This document shows positions 25,501 to 32,348 of a DNA stretch of 39,991 nt, in pieces. The position numbers and the translations under genes are program-made. This stretch comes from CAYWNA01 sp964459305. GTDB lineage: Bacteria; Planctomycetota; Planctomycetia; Pirellulales; Pirellulaceae. The stretch covers positions 1-39,991 of the forward strand of contig CAYWNA010000105.1 of NCBI GenBank assembly GCA_964459305.1, read 5' to 3'. The number at the start of each line of letters is the position of its first letter. The first letter of the stretch is position 1. The notes beneath the pieces are model-generated. The model did no database searches, was not told the DNA's origin, and saw nothing but the letters and a program-made list of their open reading frames with translations.

Positions 25501-26132
25501 GCAGCGAGCCGATTCGTTTTCAGGTCGTGGGACTTCTGGATCTGGGCATTCTGCATGGCAGTTTGCTCATCAGCGAGGACGAGCTCGTCAAGCGATTTCC
25601 GGACGTGAGCGGCTATCGCTATTTTCTCGTTCAATCGCCGCTGGGCAGAACGGACCAAGTGGCTGCCATCTTGGAAGACCGATTGGGCGATCAAGGATTC
25701 GACGCCACGAAGACGGAAGACCGTCTCAGGGATCTCCAGGCGATCCAAAACACGTACCTAGACACATTTCAGAGCCTGGGCGCTTTGGGATTGTTGCTGG
25801 GCACGTTCGGGCTGGCGACGGTCCAGGTGCGCAATGTCGTGGAGCGTCGCAGCGAGCTGGCCCTGATGCGCGCCGCCGGTTTTCGCCACAGCCGGCTGGC
25901 CGGGTTGGTGATGCTGGAGAACGTCGCGCTGCTGCTGGGCGGACTGCTGACGGGTTTCTTCGGGGCCATGATTGCTGTGCTGCCACACATGATCGTAGGC
26001 GACGCTTCGGTGCCGCTGCGCGATCCGTCGATCATGCTCGGCATCGTCCTGGTCGTTGGTGTCCTGTCCAGCTTGTTCCCTGTACGCGCCACTTTGCGCG
26101 CGCCGTTGGTATCCTCCCTACGCGGGGACTGA
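22578..26132 (+). CDS. FtsX/MacB-type ABC transporter permease, large
   Basis: This 1184-residue inner-membrane protein starts at the ATG at 22578, which has GGGAGG 5 bases upstream. The first membrane helix is at residues ~13-35 (VALGVAAATAVLTGALLVG), followed by a large periplasmic region of MacB-PCD type. Central FtsX domain helices lie at ~575-690 (LFLLLSFFVISAALMLVALL and so on, with EVGTLLAVGFRRGQAGRLLI). Two further helices and a second periplasmic part follow, with a C-terminal FtsX domain at ~1060-1184 (SELALMRAAGFRHSRLAGLV). Such duplicated FtsX proteins work with an LolD/MacB-like ATPase to act on outer-envelope substrates such as lipoproteins. No ATPase gene lies beside it, so the partner must be elsewhere or the gene is an orphan. 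It is divergent from the M28 peptidase. Confidence 0.85.
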   Translation: MSGWRFVVRSLVHHWRINLAVALGVAAATAVLTGALLVGDSVRGSLRRLTLERLGNIDKVLVTDRFFRVELADELSADADFRQHFASATPAILFPQGTVEKPGAGRSSRASQVVVVGCTQAFWDLGDPKARPKRLPAPGEIVLNAPLAKDLGVAEGDDVVLRLPKSNQVPADSPLGRKSDRIRNLAGLKVIDVIPAESLGRFNLRASQTTPRNAYVAIETLQDALDQQGRVNAILADGKFELPLRKEELEEVRKVLSDALKPTLADYGFSVQRIRRTFPESVSDQEGEVYDYFSLTTDRMLFEPAAGLAAQRAFSDGNGQAVFTYLANSIEKVDPSDDSSTGIPYSLVSALDSTRELGPLFADNGQPIGPLVDGDIVLNSWAAADLKAKPGDRIRVAFYEPETVHGEPREQSAEFTVRAIVPLTEPSAPYRRRQSAQFDQRPTPVNDPDLTPAVEGITDEESIDKWETPFKLDRQIRDEDEEYWKNHRTTPKAFVSLSAGRKLWNSRFGDMTSFRIPAPGDLPVGGERERAFVGQLEQQLLAQLKPEQAAFGFSFVPVKQRGLDASSGNTPFDVLFLLLSFFVISAALMLVALLFRLGVERRAGEVGTLLAVGFRRGQAGRLLIAEGALIAAVGGLLGLTVGIGYAWLMLAGLRTWWLGAIVTPFLMLYVTPTSLIVGYASGVVVSVLTIAWSLRRTKRISVTRLLAGEASEEGDFAYRISARWAIVAVVLLAGAVGLAIAATRLGGQAQAGAFVGSGTLVLAALLVVIHSRLRCGRRMRLLPAGFSLAGLAVRNAARNPGRSTMTIGLMAVASFLIVAMSAFRLRPTDEGVGGFDLMAESTEPIFVNLDSREGRIDVLSDDDVAALEGGTVLSLRMQPGDDASCNNLYQAAQPRVLGVTENMIQHFDDPNMPAFGWAASAAETDAERTNPWRLLAHKVKTDAAAIPVVIDKETAMYSLKLYMGIGEEFDVTYEGSEPIRFQVVGLLDLGILHGSLLISEDELVKRFPDVSGYRYFLVQSPLGRTDQVAAILEDRLGDQGFDATKTEDRLRDLQAIQNTYLDTFQSLGALGLLLGTFGLATVQVRNVVERRSELALMRAAGFRHSRLAGLVMLENVALLLGGLLTGFFGAMIAVLPHMIVGDASVPLRDPSIMLGIVLVVGVLSSLFPVRATLRAPLVSSLRGD

Positions 26133-26270
26133 GCCGGAAATGGTTGTCCGACAGGGACACTGGTGATATACTACACCAAATAGGTGGGATTGGAGATGGT
26201 GAAGGACGAATGACCTGTGGCCGACGACCAACGATGAAGTAAACCTGAACACTGAAACCTCGACCCTCAC

Positions 26271-27617
26271 ATGGCAGAATCGTTCGACCCGTATCACAAG
26301 TGGCTGGGAATTGCCCCCAAGGATCAGCCGCCGCATCATTATCGGTTGCTGGGTATCGATCTCTTTGAAGATGATCGTGATGTGATCGATGCGGCGGCCA
26401 ATCGCGTCATGTCCTACCTGAAAGACTTGGCCACGGGCGACGCCGCCGCTTATTCTCAGGGAATCATGAACGAGGTCATGCAGGCACGGATATGCCTGTT
26501 GAACCCCAACAGAAAAGCGACCTACGACTCCGAACTGCGGGCGAAGCTACCTACGAAAAAGCCGCCTGCGCGTGCAAAGCAGCCGAGCGCGACGGCCGCA
26601 AGTGCTGCGCCCCCGAATTTGCCCTCACCAACGCCCGTGAGTCCGCCCTCGCCATTGCCCGTCGTTGCGCCTTTACCGACGCCCGCTGGTCGTCGCCGTC
26701 CGAGTTGGCTGGTCACAGCGGTTGCCAGTGCTGTTGGCTTGCTGGCTGCCATGGTACTGATCGTAATCGTATTCGCCCTCAGCGGCGGGCAATCCGGCGA
26801 AACCGAGTTGGCACGCAGTCCATCCGATACGCCGGGTCCCGTGGTGCCCGAGCCAATCGATTACCTCGAACCGGTGCAGGCCGGGCCGGCAGACCCCAAA
26901 GTGTCTGTCCAACCGTTCAAAGATGCCGGATCTGGAGAGAGCCCATCACCGCAACCGTCTGAAGACAGCCATGACGAGAATTCGACTACCGCTGCAAGCA
27001 CAGACCCCGACTCGACCGACGAACCAACCCCAGTTGCCCCGCCGACGACTAAGCCCGCCGACGCACCCGTGGTCGCCAAGCCCGTGGTTCTCCCTACGCC
27101 CGAACCGCTTCCGTCCGCTGAAGACCAAGAGAGAGCGACGGGATTGGTGCTGGAGGGCTTTGCCAAAGAAATCGCTGGCGCGACAACGATCCAGAATCGC
27201 ATCGTCGCGGCGCGGCGCATGTTGCAGGCGGCCGGCGATGCGAGCGAGAAGGCTACCGCAAGGTTCGTCCTGCTGGTGGAGGCCCACAAGCTGGCGATTG
27301 CGGCACGGGATGCCACGCTTGCGAATGAAATCACGGACTGCATGGTGCGGGATTTCACGATCGAGCGGCTGGAGGCGAACGCGTCAGTCTTGGATACGAA
27401 GGCAGCCCTCCTGAAGAAACTCAACGATCGAGCCAAGACACCGGAAGACCTGGGGGCCGTTGCCGAGAGTGCACTTGCACTGGCCGAGGAGGCTGCCGGC
27501 GACAGCAGGACCGATCTTGCCGAAGAGATGGCCAGGATGGCTCTCTTGACCGCCCGCAAGGCAGGTGACGACGAGCTTGTCAGGAAGGCAACCCTGCGTC
27601 TGGTGGAGTTGCGGTGA
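26271..27617 (+). CDS. DnaJ-like N-terminal, single-pass membrane protein
   Basis: This 448-residue protein begins FDPYHKWLGIAPKDQPPHHY followed by RLLGIDLFEDD, with NEVMQARICLLNPNRKATYD around residues 65-85. That pattern resembles a J-domain-like start found widely in planctomycete proteins, though the HPD tripeptide of true J-domains is absent here. A Pro/Ala-rich linker leads to one membrane helix at ~147-172 (LVTAVASAVGLLAAMVLIVIVFAL). An acidic Ser/Pro/Thr-rich linker follows and then a charged helical C-terminal domain (~280-448, TPEDLGAVAESALALAEEAAG). The J-like part should be cytoplasmic and the helical end outside or in the paryphoplasm, by inference. The gene is 138 bp after the permease. 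The function is unknown. Confidence 0.7.
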   Translation: MAESFDPYHKWLGIAPKDQPPHHYRLLGIDLFEDDRDVIDAAANRVMSYLKDLATGDAAAYSQGIMNEVMQARICLLNPNRKATYDSELRAKLPTKKPPARAKQPSATAASAAPPNLPSPTPVSPPSPLPVVAPLPTPAGRRRPSWLVTAVASAVGLLAAMVLIVIVFALSGGQSGETELARSPSDTPGPVVPEPIDYLEPVQAGPADPKVSVQPFKDAGSGESPSPQPSEDSHDENSTTAASTDPDSTDEPTPVAPPTTKPADAPVVAKPVVLPTPEPLPSAEDQERATGLVLEGFAKEIAGATTIQNRIVAARRMLQAAGDASEKATARFVLLVEAHKLAIAARDATLANEITDCMVRDFTIERLEANASVLDTKAALLKKLNDRAKTPEDLGAVAESALALAEEAAGDSRTDLAEEMARMALLTARKAGDDELVRKATLRLVELR

Positions 27618-27655
27618 CGGTCGCGTGATCAGTTCATTGACGGAAAGGCAAGTAC

Positions 27656-27868
27656 ATGAAAGTCATTCGCAACACGTGGGTTGCGATCGGCAAGTGGACG
27701 CAGGCGGACATGGAGGCAGCCGTCGGGCGCCAGAATTGGCATAGAGTCGACTTCTCCGGTCTTGAGAAAGAAACTCGCGCGAGCCAAATCTCCATCAAGT
27801 TCGAATTCACCTCCGGTGGACAAAAGTTGAACATCCTTCGCGCGGTTTGGGTGTATGAGGGAAAGTGA
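27656..27868 (+). CDS. Small hypothetical protein
   Basis: This 70-residue basic protein (KVIRNTWVAIGKWTQADMEA) starts with an ATG preceded by GGAAAGG. It has no signal peptide, membrane segment or motif I recognise. It lies 38 bp after the DnaJ-like gene and is followed by the toxin-antitoxin pair. It could belong to a short mobile stretch with that pair. It is probably a real gene, but its short length makes this uncertain. Confidence 0.5.
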   Translation: MKVIRNTWVAIGKWTQADMEAAVGRQNWHRVDFSGLEKETRASQISIKFEFTSGGQKLNILRAVWVYEGK

Positions 27869-27984
27869 TTGCCGTAGTTCAAGATTGGAGCTGTGGTATC
27901 GAGCCTGCGGGGCGAACTGGTGTGTGGTCATCTTTACTTCTTCGTCCCCATTGAGTATGATTGTCAGTCATACCGGAGGTCGCC

Positions 27985-28227
27985 ATGGGAACTGCCAAGA
28001 TTGCTGTTACAATCGATGAGAGTTTGCTCGCCCGTTTGGACCGTTTGGTTGGGGAAAGGCGGTTTGCCAATCGCAGCCGTGCGGTTCAGGAAGCGGTTCG
28101 TGAGAAGATTGAACGGATGGACCGCAGACGGTTGGCGCGGGAATGTGCAAAACTCGACCCGGACTTCGAGCAGCAACTGGCCGAAGAAGGACTTGCAGAA
28201 GACTTTCGCCAATGGCCCGAATACTGA
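27985..28227 (+). CDS. Ribbon-helix-helix antitoxin (CopG/ParD type)
   Basis: This 80-residue protein has an RHH domain in its first half: the strand KIAVTIDESLLARLDRLV followed by RFANRSRAVQEAVREKI, the usual start of CopG-type antitoxins. The acidic C-terminal tail (LDPDFEQQLAEEGLAEDFRQWPEY) is suited to wrapping the toxin. GGAGG stands 6 bases before the ATG, so an upstream TTG at 27961 is not needed. Its stop overlaps the next gene, a MazF-type toxin, by 16 bp, which is typical of translationally coupled toxin-antitoxin operons. It should bind its own promoter and neutralise the toxin. Confidence 0.88.
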   Translation: MGTAKIAVTIDESLLARLDRLVGERRFANRSRAVQEAVREKIERMDRRRLARECAKLDPDFEQQLAEEGLAEDFRQWPEY

Positions 28228-28556
28228 GAGGCGACGTTCGTTGGGCCGACCTCGATCCCGTCCAGGGACGTGAACAAGGCGGCCGTCGACCTGTCGTTGT
28301 GATCAGCGAGGACGTATTCAATTCCCGATCGGGTACGGTGATCGCGATGGCGATCACCAGCCAAACCCCAACTGCCGGCTTTCCACTGACGCTGGAATTG
28401 ACAAGCGTCAATCTTCCCAAGGAATCTTGGGTCAAGATCAGCCAGGTTCGGACGCTATCGGTGAGCCGTTTACACAAGAAGCTTGGTCGTGTCTCCGAGC
28501 CGGAATTGGATCAACTCATCGAAGGATTGAACGAGATTCTGGGTTGGGCAACGTAG
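28212..28556 (+). CDS. MazF/PemK-family endoribonuclease toxin
   Basis: This 114-residue protein begins MARILRGDVRWADLDPVQG, with REQGGRRPVVVISEDVFN next: the RGDVWWADLDP and RPVVVI signatures of MazF/PemK, which fold as a CcdB-like barrel. The conserved TS pair follows in MAITSQTPTAGFPL, and the C-terminal helix SEPELDQLIEGLNEILG is standard. MazF cleaves mRNA at short sequence motifs; the specificity cannot be read here. The start codon lies inside the antitoxin gene (16-bp overlap). The pair is therefore a type II module in which an RHH antitoxin rather than an AbrB-like MazE controls a MazF toxin, a known arrangement. Confidence 0.9.
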   Translation: MARILRGDVRWADLDPVQGREQGGRRPVVVISEDVFNSRSGTVIAMAITSQTPTAGFPLTLELTSVNLPKESWVKISQVRTLSVSRLHKKLGRVSEPELDQLIEGLNEILGWAT

Positions 28557-28631
28557 CCGTCGAGCAATGATTTGCCGCAGAGCCGCTTGCCGAACAACCT
28601 TGGCCCTTCCACGTTCGGAGGAAACAACGAA

Positions 28632-30521
28632 TTGTCGATGTTGAATCTATATGGTGCAGTCATCTCCGCGTTGTTCGTTGAACTCGGATACGCGCAGGAA
28701 GTGCGGTCCTACCCCGATCCAGGCTATGGCCGACTGGGTGTCTACGCCAGTGGGCCGGACGACTATTTCGACTACCATCTGGTCAAACTTCGACTTGGTG
28801 ACACGTTCCCGAACAAGAAACAGTTCTGGACCGGCCTGAAGGTGGATGAGAAGCGGCACGGTAGCTCACGGCGGCACGATATCTATTTCATTTACTGCGG
28901 CGAGCGCACCAAGACACTTCAGGTCGTGAAGTCACGCGTCGACAGCTGGCTGAAACCGGAACCGGATATCCCCACGTATCCGGAACTGATCCCAGCGATC
29001 TGTATTGGCGAGGAGAACGTGACCCGCCGCAACGCGGTTTTGGACGGGCTGGCGCGGCACATTCGCGAGACGTACGGCATCCCCGCGTTTCAGTTCTACT
29101 CGATGCCGCTCCCACCCGATCCCGGCCTCATGGCTGACGGATGGGTGTTCGATGCCTACGGCTGGCAGAGCGTTGAGTTTCGCAAGCACCTGATGAAGTA
29201 CGTCGTGCTGGACAAGCCCGTGGTCTGCATCCCGTGGGCCAGCGATCCGCATTGGACCGGCTGGAGCCCTTCGTCCGATACTGCGGCGATGATCAATCGC
29301 GAGTGGCATCAGTTCCAGACGTGCATGGAGTTCGACGCCTCGTGCGCCGTCTTTGCGGTTGCCGGGCCGGGGGCGATGAATCCCTGGCTGGGCAGTACGA
29401 CGAAGGATATGGTCAAGCTGAGGAATTGGCTGCGCACCAAACGCGAGGAAATGCATGCCTTCCAGGACGGCGATTTGCCGTTGCGATCAGCCAACTTCTC
29501 GGCGCGCGACCGCAGTATCCCCGTGGGCGGCGATGCGGATGCCCCGAGCGTCTACGAGGAAGACTTCTCCGGATTTGGCTGGATTCACGACGCGGATATT
29601 CGAGGGTTCCTGGACCTCAAGCTGACGAGCCGTCCTGAAGAGCCGGAATTCCTGTTGGCGAAAACGGCTCTCGGCCGAGAGGTACGCGCGTCGCTGACCT
29701 ACCGATTCGAATCATACTTTCCGGTTGAGCGTGTGCGCGTGATACTCGACGCCGCTGCGCCGACCGCAGTCCGGTGCCGCAACGAACTGGCCCTATCCAC
29801 GGATGAATTGGGACGATCGTGGCCGCTGAGCGCAGCGCAATCGGAAGCCAACACCATCCAGCCCCTCGTGCTGAGCGACGACGAGCAGCTCAAAGGACAT
29901 CACGTCTTCTATCTGCGGATCAACTTGGAAAATCACGGCGAATCAGCAGGACGGATTGCCAATCCGCCCCACAATGACTTGCCAGCCAACCAACTCGATC
30001 GATTGCGAGTCGAATGCGTACACAGGCCGCCACCCGCCGGGGCGGCGGCGAAACTGGTCGAGGACGCCTACGGCAATCTGTTCTACGAAGATGATTTCTC
30101 GACATCGCGATGGCGCCACTTTGGCAGCGTGAAAGCCCGCCACGACGATCACGGCGGCTACCGCGATGGCAAGTTCTGGGTAGGCATGGTCGGCGGCTAC
30201 GCAACATCGACCGAGCTTGTTCAACGCGTCTTGTCACCGCGGGAACTCAAGGAGTTGGCCGTAACCGCCGACTGCTACGCCGACGGAAAGAACCTAGGAG
30301 GCTTCGCCGCGCTCCAGATCGCCCCACGCGGCGAGGACCCCAAGTGGGAAACGAGCACGCAGGGGCTGCATCGCGGACCGCTGCGAGTCGAAGTCCCCAG
30401 CGGACAACTCACCGGACTGCGGGAATTCGACATCCGCGTCCTATTGCGAAGCACCAGTGGTGTCGAACACGGCGAAAAAGCCTGTGTGACGCTGGATCAC
30501 TTGACGGTTCGTGGGAGATAA
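28632..30521 (+). CDS. Unknown large protein, possibly exported, with a C-terminal jelly-roll-like end
   Basis: This 629-residue protein has a TTG at 28632, 10 bases after GGAGG, and an ATG two codons later; both keep the hydrophobic start LNLYGAVISALFVELGYAQE, a weak signal peptide. I do not recognise the family. The middle part has a barrel-like feel, with AFQFYSMPLPPDPGLMADGW, DKPVVCIPWASDPHWTGW and WHQFQTCMEFDASC, suggestive of a glycoside-hydrolase or carbohydrate-active fold. The C-terminal third (EDAYGNLFYEDDFSTSRW, GGFAALQIAP) resembles a concanavalin/jelly-roll module with a DDF-type motif. It is 75 bp after the MazF-type gene and alone on its transcript side. Function is not assigned; secretion is likely but not certain. 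Confidence 0.6.
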   Translation: MSMLNLYGAVISALFVELGYAQEVRSYPDPGYGRLGVYASGPDDYFDYHLVKLRLGDTFPNKKQFWTGLKVDEKRHGSSRRHDIYFIYCGERTKTLQVVKSRVDSWLKPEPDIPTYPELIPAICIGEENVTRRNAVLDGLARHIRETYGIPAFQFYSMPLPPDPGLMADGWVFDAYGWQSVEFRKHLMKYVVLDKPVVCIPWASDPHWTGWSPSSDTAAMINREWHQFQTCMEFDASCAVFAVAGPGAMNPWLGSTTKDMVKLRNWLRTKREEMHAFQDGDLPLRSANFSARDRSIPVGGDADAPSVYEEDFSGFGWIHDADIRGFLDLKLTSRPEEPEFLLAKTALGREVRASLTYRFESYFPVERVRVILDAAAPTAVRCRNELALSTDELGRSWPLSAAQSEANTIQPLVLSDDEQLKGHHVFYLRINLENHGESAGRIANPPHNDLPANQLDRLRVECVHRPPPAGAAAKLVEDAYGNLFYEDDFSTSRWRHFGSVKARHDDHGGYRDGKFWVGMVGGYATSTELVQRVLSPRELKELAVTADCYADGKNLGGFAALQIAPRGEDPKWETSTQGLHRGPLRVEVPSGQLTGLREFDIRVLLRSTSGVEHGEKACVTLDHLTVRGR

Positions 30522-31022
30522 GACGAGACCGCTAATGAACGTTGATTCACGCTAAGAAGGAAGGAGATCTCGGGGTCGGGGTCAACTCTTGACACTTGAC
30601 GGTTTGCGGTTGACCTATAGCGATGTGTCAAGAGGTTACCCCGGCCTCATGTCATCCAGTGCGACCCGGACAGCTTCGGATTCGCGGGGCGTGAGGCCCA
30701 AGGAGTCGGCGATTTCGATCCGCTCGGCCGGGCAGAACTCCGGCTGGCCCAACCGCACGGCTCCATCTTTCCAATGCATGTCGTAGATCTATGCGGCTAC
30801 ATGCATGCTTTATCGAGGTTGTTGATCCCCTCTACCTCTACCTTATAGAGTCGAGATTCCTCCAAAAACCGGGCATGCCCCAACAGAAATAATCGAATCA
30901 CCCTAAGTGCACGTGACCCAACGAGGACTTTCGGAGACTTCACATGCCTGCTTGCCAACGGGATGCCTGCATCCTACCATCGATTCTGCGCCCGCTAAGA
31001 CATTCAACGAGGAGCAGGTCAT
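30522..31022. other. 501-bp intergenic region before xseB
   Basis: Besides the inverted repeat at 30577-30643, the only other item is a leftward 47-codon frame at 30636-30779 (MHWKDGAVRLGQPE and LGLTPRESEAVRVALDDM), which has a protein-like composition but no ribosome site and is preceded by an in-frame stop. It may be a remnant of an old gene. An ATGCATGT/ACATGCAT pair at about 30774-30810 and an A/T-poor stretch complete the region. A promoter for xseB-ispA-dxs-nadK should lie here, but I cannot place one. Confidence 0.45.
30577..30643. repeat. Inverted repeat, 19-bp CGGGGTCAACTCTTGACAC-type arms
   Basis: Arms at 30577-30595 and 30625-30643 match at 17 of 19 positions, with an exact inner CTCTTGACAC/GTGTCAAGAG. 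It lies just after the unknown 629-residue gene, in a 500-bp gap before xseB. The element resembles REP-like hairpins near RAYT transposases in other genomes, but no transposase is near. It can also act as a terminator. Confidence 0.55.
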
Positions 31023-31400
31023 TTGGCAAGAAAGAAAACACCTCCGAAATCGACGGAGGCAGAACAACCGACTTTCGAACAGTCGCTGGAGAAGCTGGAC
31101 CAGGTCGTCCGGCAACTGGAGGAGGGCCAGCTTGGTCTCAGCGAGTCGCTGCAGCAATACGAAGAAGGTGTCAAGCACCTCCGGCAGTGTTATGGTGCAT
31201 TGGAGGCTGCCGAACGGAAGATCGAGTTTTTGGCTGGCGTCGATGCCGACGGAAATCCCATCACTGAACCCTTCGACGACGCCGAATTGAGCCTGGACGA
31301 AAAAGCCGCCGCGCGGACCCAGCGACGTTCTCGCCCCATTAGCGCATCACCAGACCCTTCAGACGCAGGAGACATCGACGAGCAGGGGGAACTGTTCTAA
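31023..31400 (+). CDS. xseB: Exodeoxyribonuclease VII small subunit
   Basis: This 125-residue protein has the XseB core at residues ~16-70: FEQSLEKLDQVVRQLEEGQL followed by GLSESLQQYEEGVKHLRQCY and LEAAERKIEFL. The small subunit binds the XseA catalytic subunit to make exonuclease VII, which degrades single-stranded DNA. The start is a TTG with GAGGAG upstream. The C-terminal ~45 residues form an acidic, Ser/Pro-rich tail longer than in E. coli. xseA is not next to it, so the partner is encoded elsewhere. It begins a tight run with ispA, dxs and nadK, as xseB-ispA-dxs does in many Gram-negatives. Confidence 0.93.
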   Translation: MARKKTPPKSTEAEQPTFEQSLEKLDQVVRQLEEGQLGLSESLQQYEEGVKHLRQCYGALEAAERKIEFLAGVDADGNPITEPFDDAELSLDEKAAARTQRRSRPISASPDPSDAGDIDEQGELF

Positions 31401-31445
31401 AATCGGGTTCCGAAACGAATTTCACCTGCAAACTGTGATCTGTTC

Positions 31446-32342
31446 ATGAGTCAGTCTCCTGCCACGACATTTCTCCAGTACGCGGAAGCCGTTCGCGGTG
31501 AAATCGACGACGCCTTGGATCGTTTCACTCAATACGACGAAGATTGCCCGGCGGTCTTACGCGCCGCGATTCGCCACAGTTTGTTGGCCAAAGGCAAGCG
31601 GCTGCGGCCGTTGCTGGTGTTAATGGCTGCCGAGGCTTGCGGTTCGGAAAGATGTCGGGCGATGCCGGCGGCATGTGCCGTGGAGATGGTTCACACGTAC
31701 TCTCTGATCCATGACGATCTACCGGCCATGGACGACGATTGCCTGCGTCGTGGCCAGCCGACTTGTCACGTGAAATATGGCGAAGCGAACGCGATTCTCG
31801 CGGGCGACGCGCTGCTAGCACAGGCTTTCGAAGTGATTGCTGCGGGGATCTGTCCGCCTGAGGTCGCCGTGCGGTGTTGCCGCGAGCTGGCCGGGGCGGC
31901 GGGTGCATCTGCTTTGGTCGGTGGCCAAGTGGATGACTTGGCTGGCGCATCAATCGATAGTGATTTGGATCGGTTGGAGCGGATTCATCACCGCAAAACC
32001 GGTGCCATGTTCCGCGTTTCCTCACGTCTGGGGGCCATGGTGGCTTCGGCGGACGAACAACAAATTGCCGCTTTGGACGAGTTTAGCGGAAAATTGGGGT
32101 TGGCATTTCAGATCATAGATGACCTACTAGATACCAAAGGCGACGAGAAGTCGCTCGGCAAAAGCGTCGGCAAGGACGCTGAACAGGGCAAAATGACTTT
32201 TCCCGCCGTGCTGGGAGAGGACGAAAGCCGACAACGCGCCGAACGACTGATACGCGAGGCGGAACAGTCCCTGGCCCCATTTGCCACCAAAGCAAAGCAT
32301 TTGAAGTCGCTCGCCTGGTACGTTTTGGAGAGGAGTCGCTAG
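31446..32342 (+). CDS. ispA: Polyprenyl (farnesyl/geranylgeranyl) diphosphate synthase
   Basis: This 298-residue enzyme is a type II trans-prenyltransferase. The FARM motif is LIHDDLPAMDDDCLRRGQPT (near residue 85), followed by HVKYGEANAILAGDALLAQA as in E. coli IspA. The second aspartate-rich motif is FQIIDDLLDTKGDEKSLG (near 225). GKRLRPLLVLMAAEA near residue 50 binds the pyrophosphate. It condenses IPP with allylic diphosphates in the cytoplasm to supply carriers for quinones, hopanoids and cell-wall lipids. Product length (C15 or C20) cannot be told safely from sequence; the neighbours before the FARM motif (HTYSLIHDD) resemble IspA. It lies 45 bp after xseB and 6 bp before dxs. Confidence 0.93.
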   Translation: MSQSPATTFLQYAEAVRGEIDDALDRFTQYDEDCPAVLRAAIRHSLLAKGKRLRPLLVLMAAEACGSERCRAMPAACAVEMVHTYSLIHDDLPAMDDDCLRRGQPTCHVKYGEANAILAGDALLAQAFEVIAAGICPPEVAVRCCRELAGAAGASALVGGQVDDLAGASIDSDLDRLERIHHRKTGAMFRVSSRLGAMVASADEQQIAALDEFSGKLGLAFQIIDDLLDTKGDEKSLGKSVGKDAEQGKMTFPAVLGEDESRQRAERLIREAEQSLAPFATKAKHLKSLAWYVLERSR

Positions 32343-32348
32343 CCGACT

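Noticed and set aside
30636..30779. Leftward 47-codon frame in the gap before xseB
   Set aside because: It has protein-like composition but no ribosome site, an in-frame stop just upstream and overlaps the inverted repeat, so it is not called as a gene.
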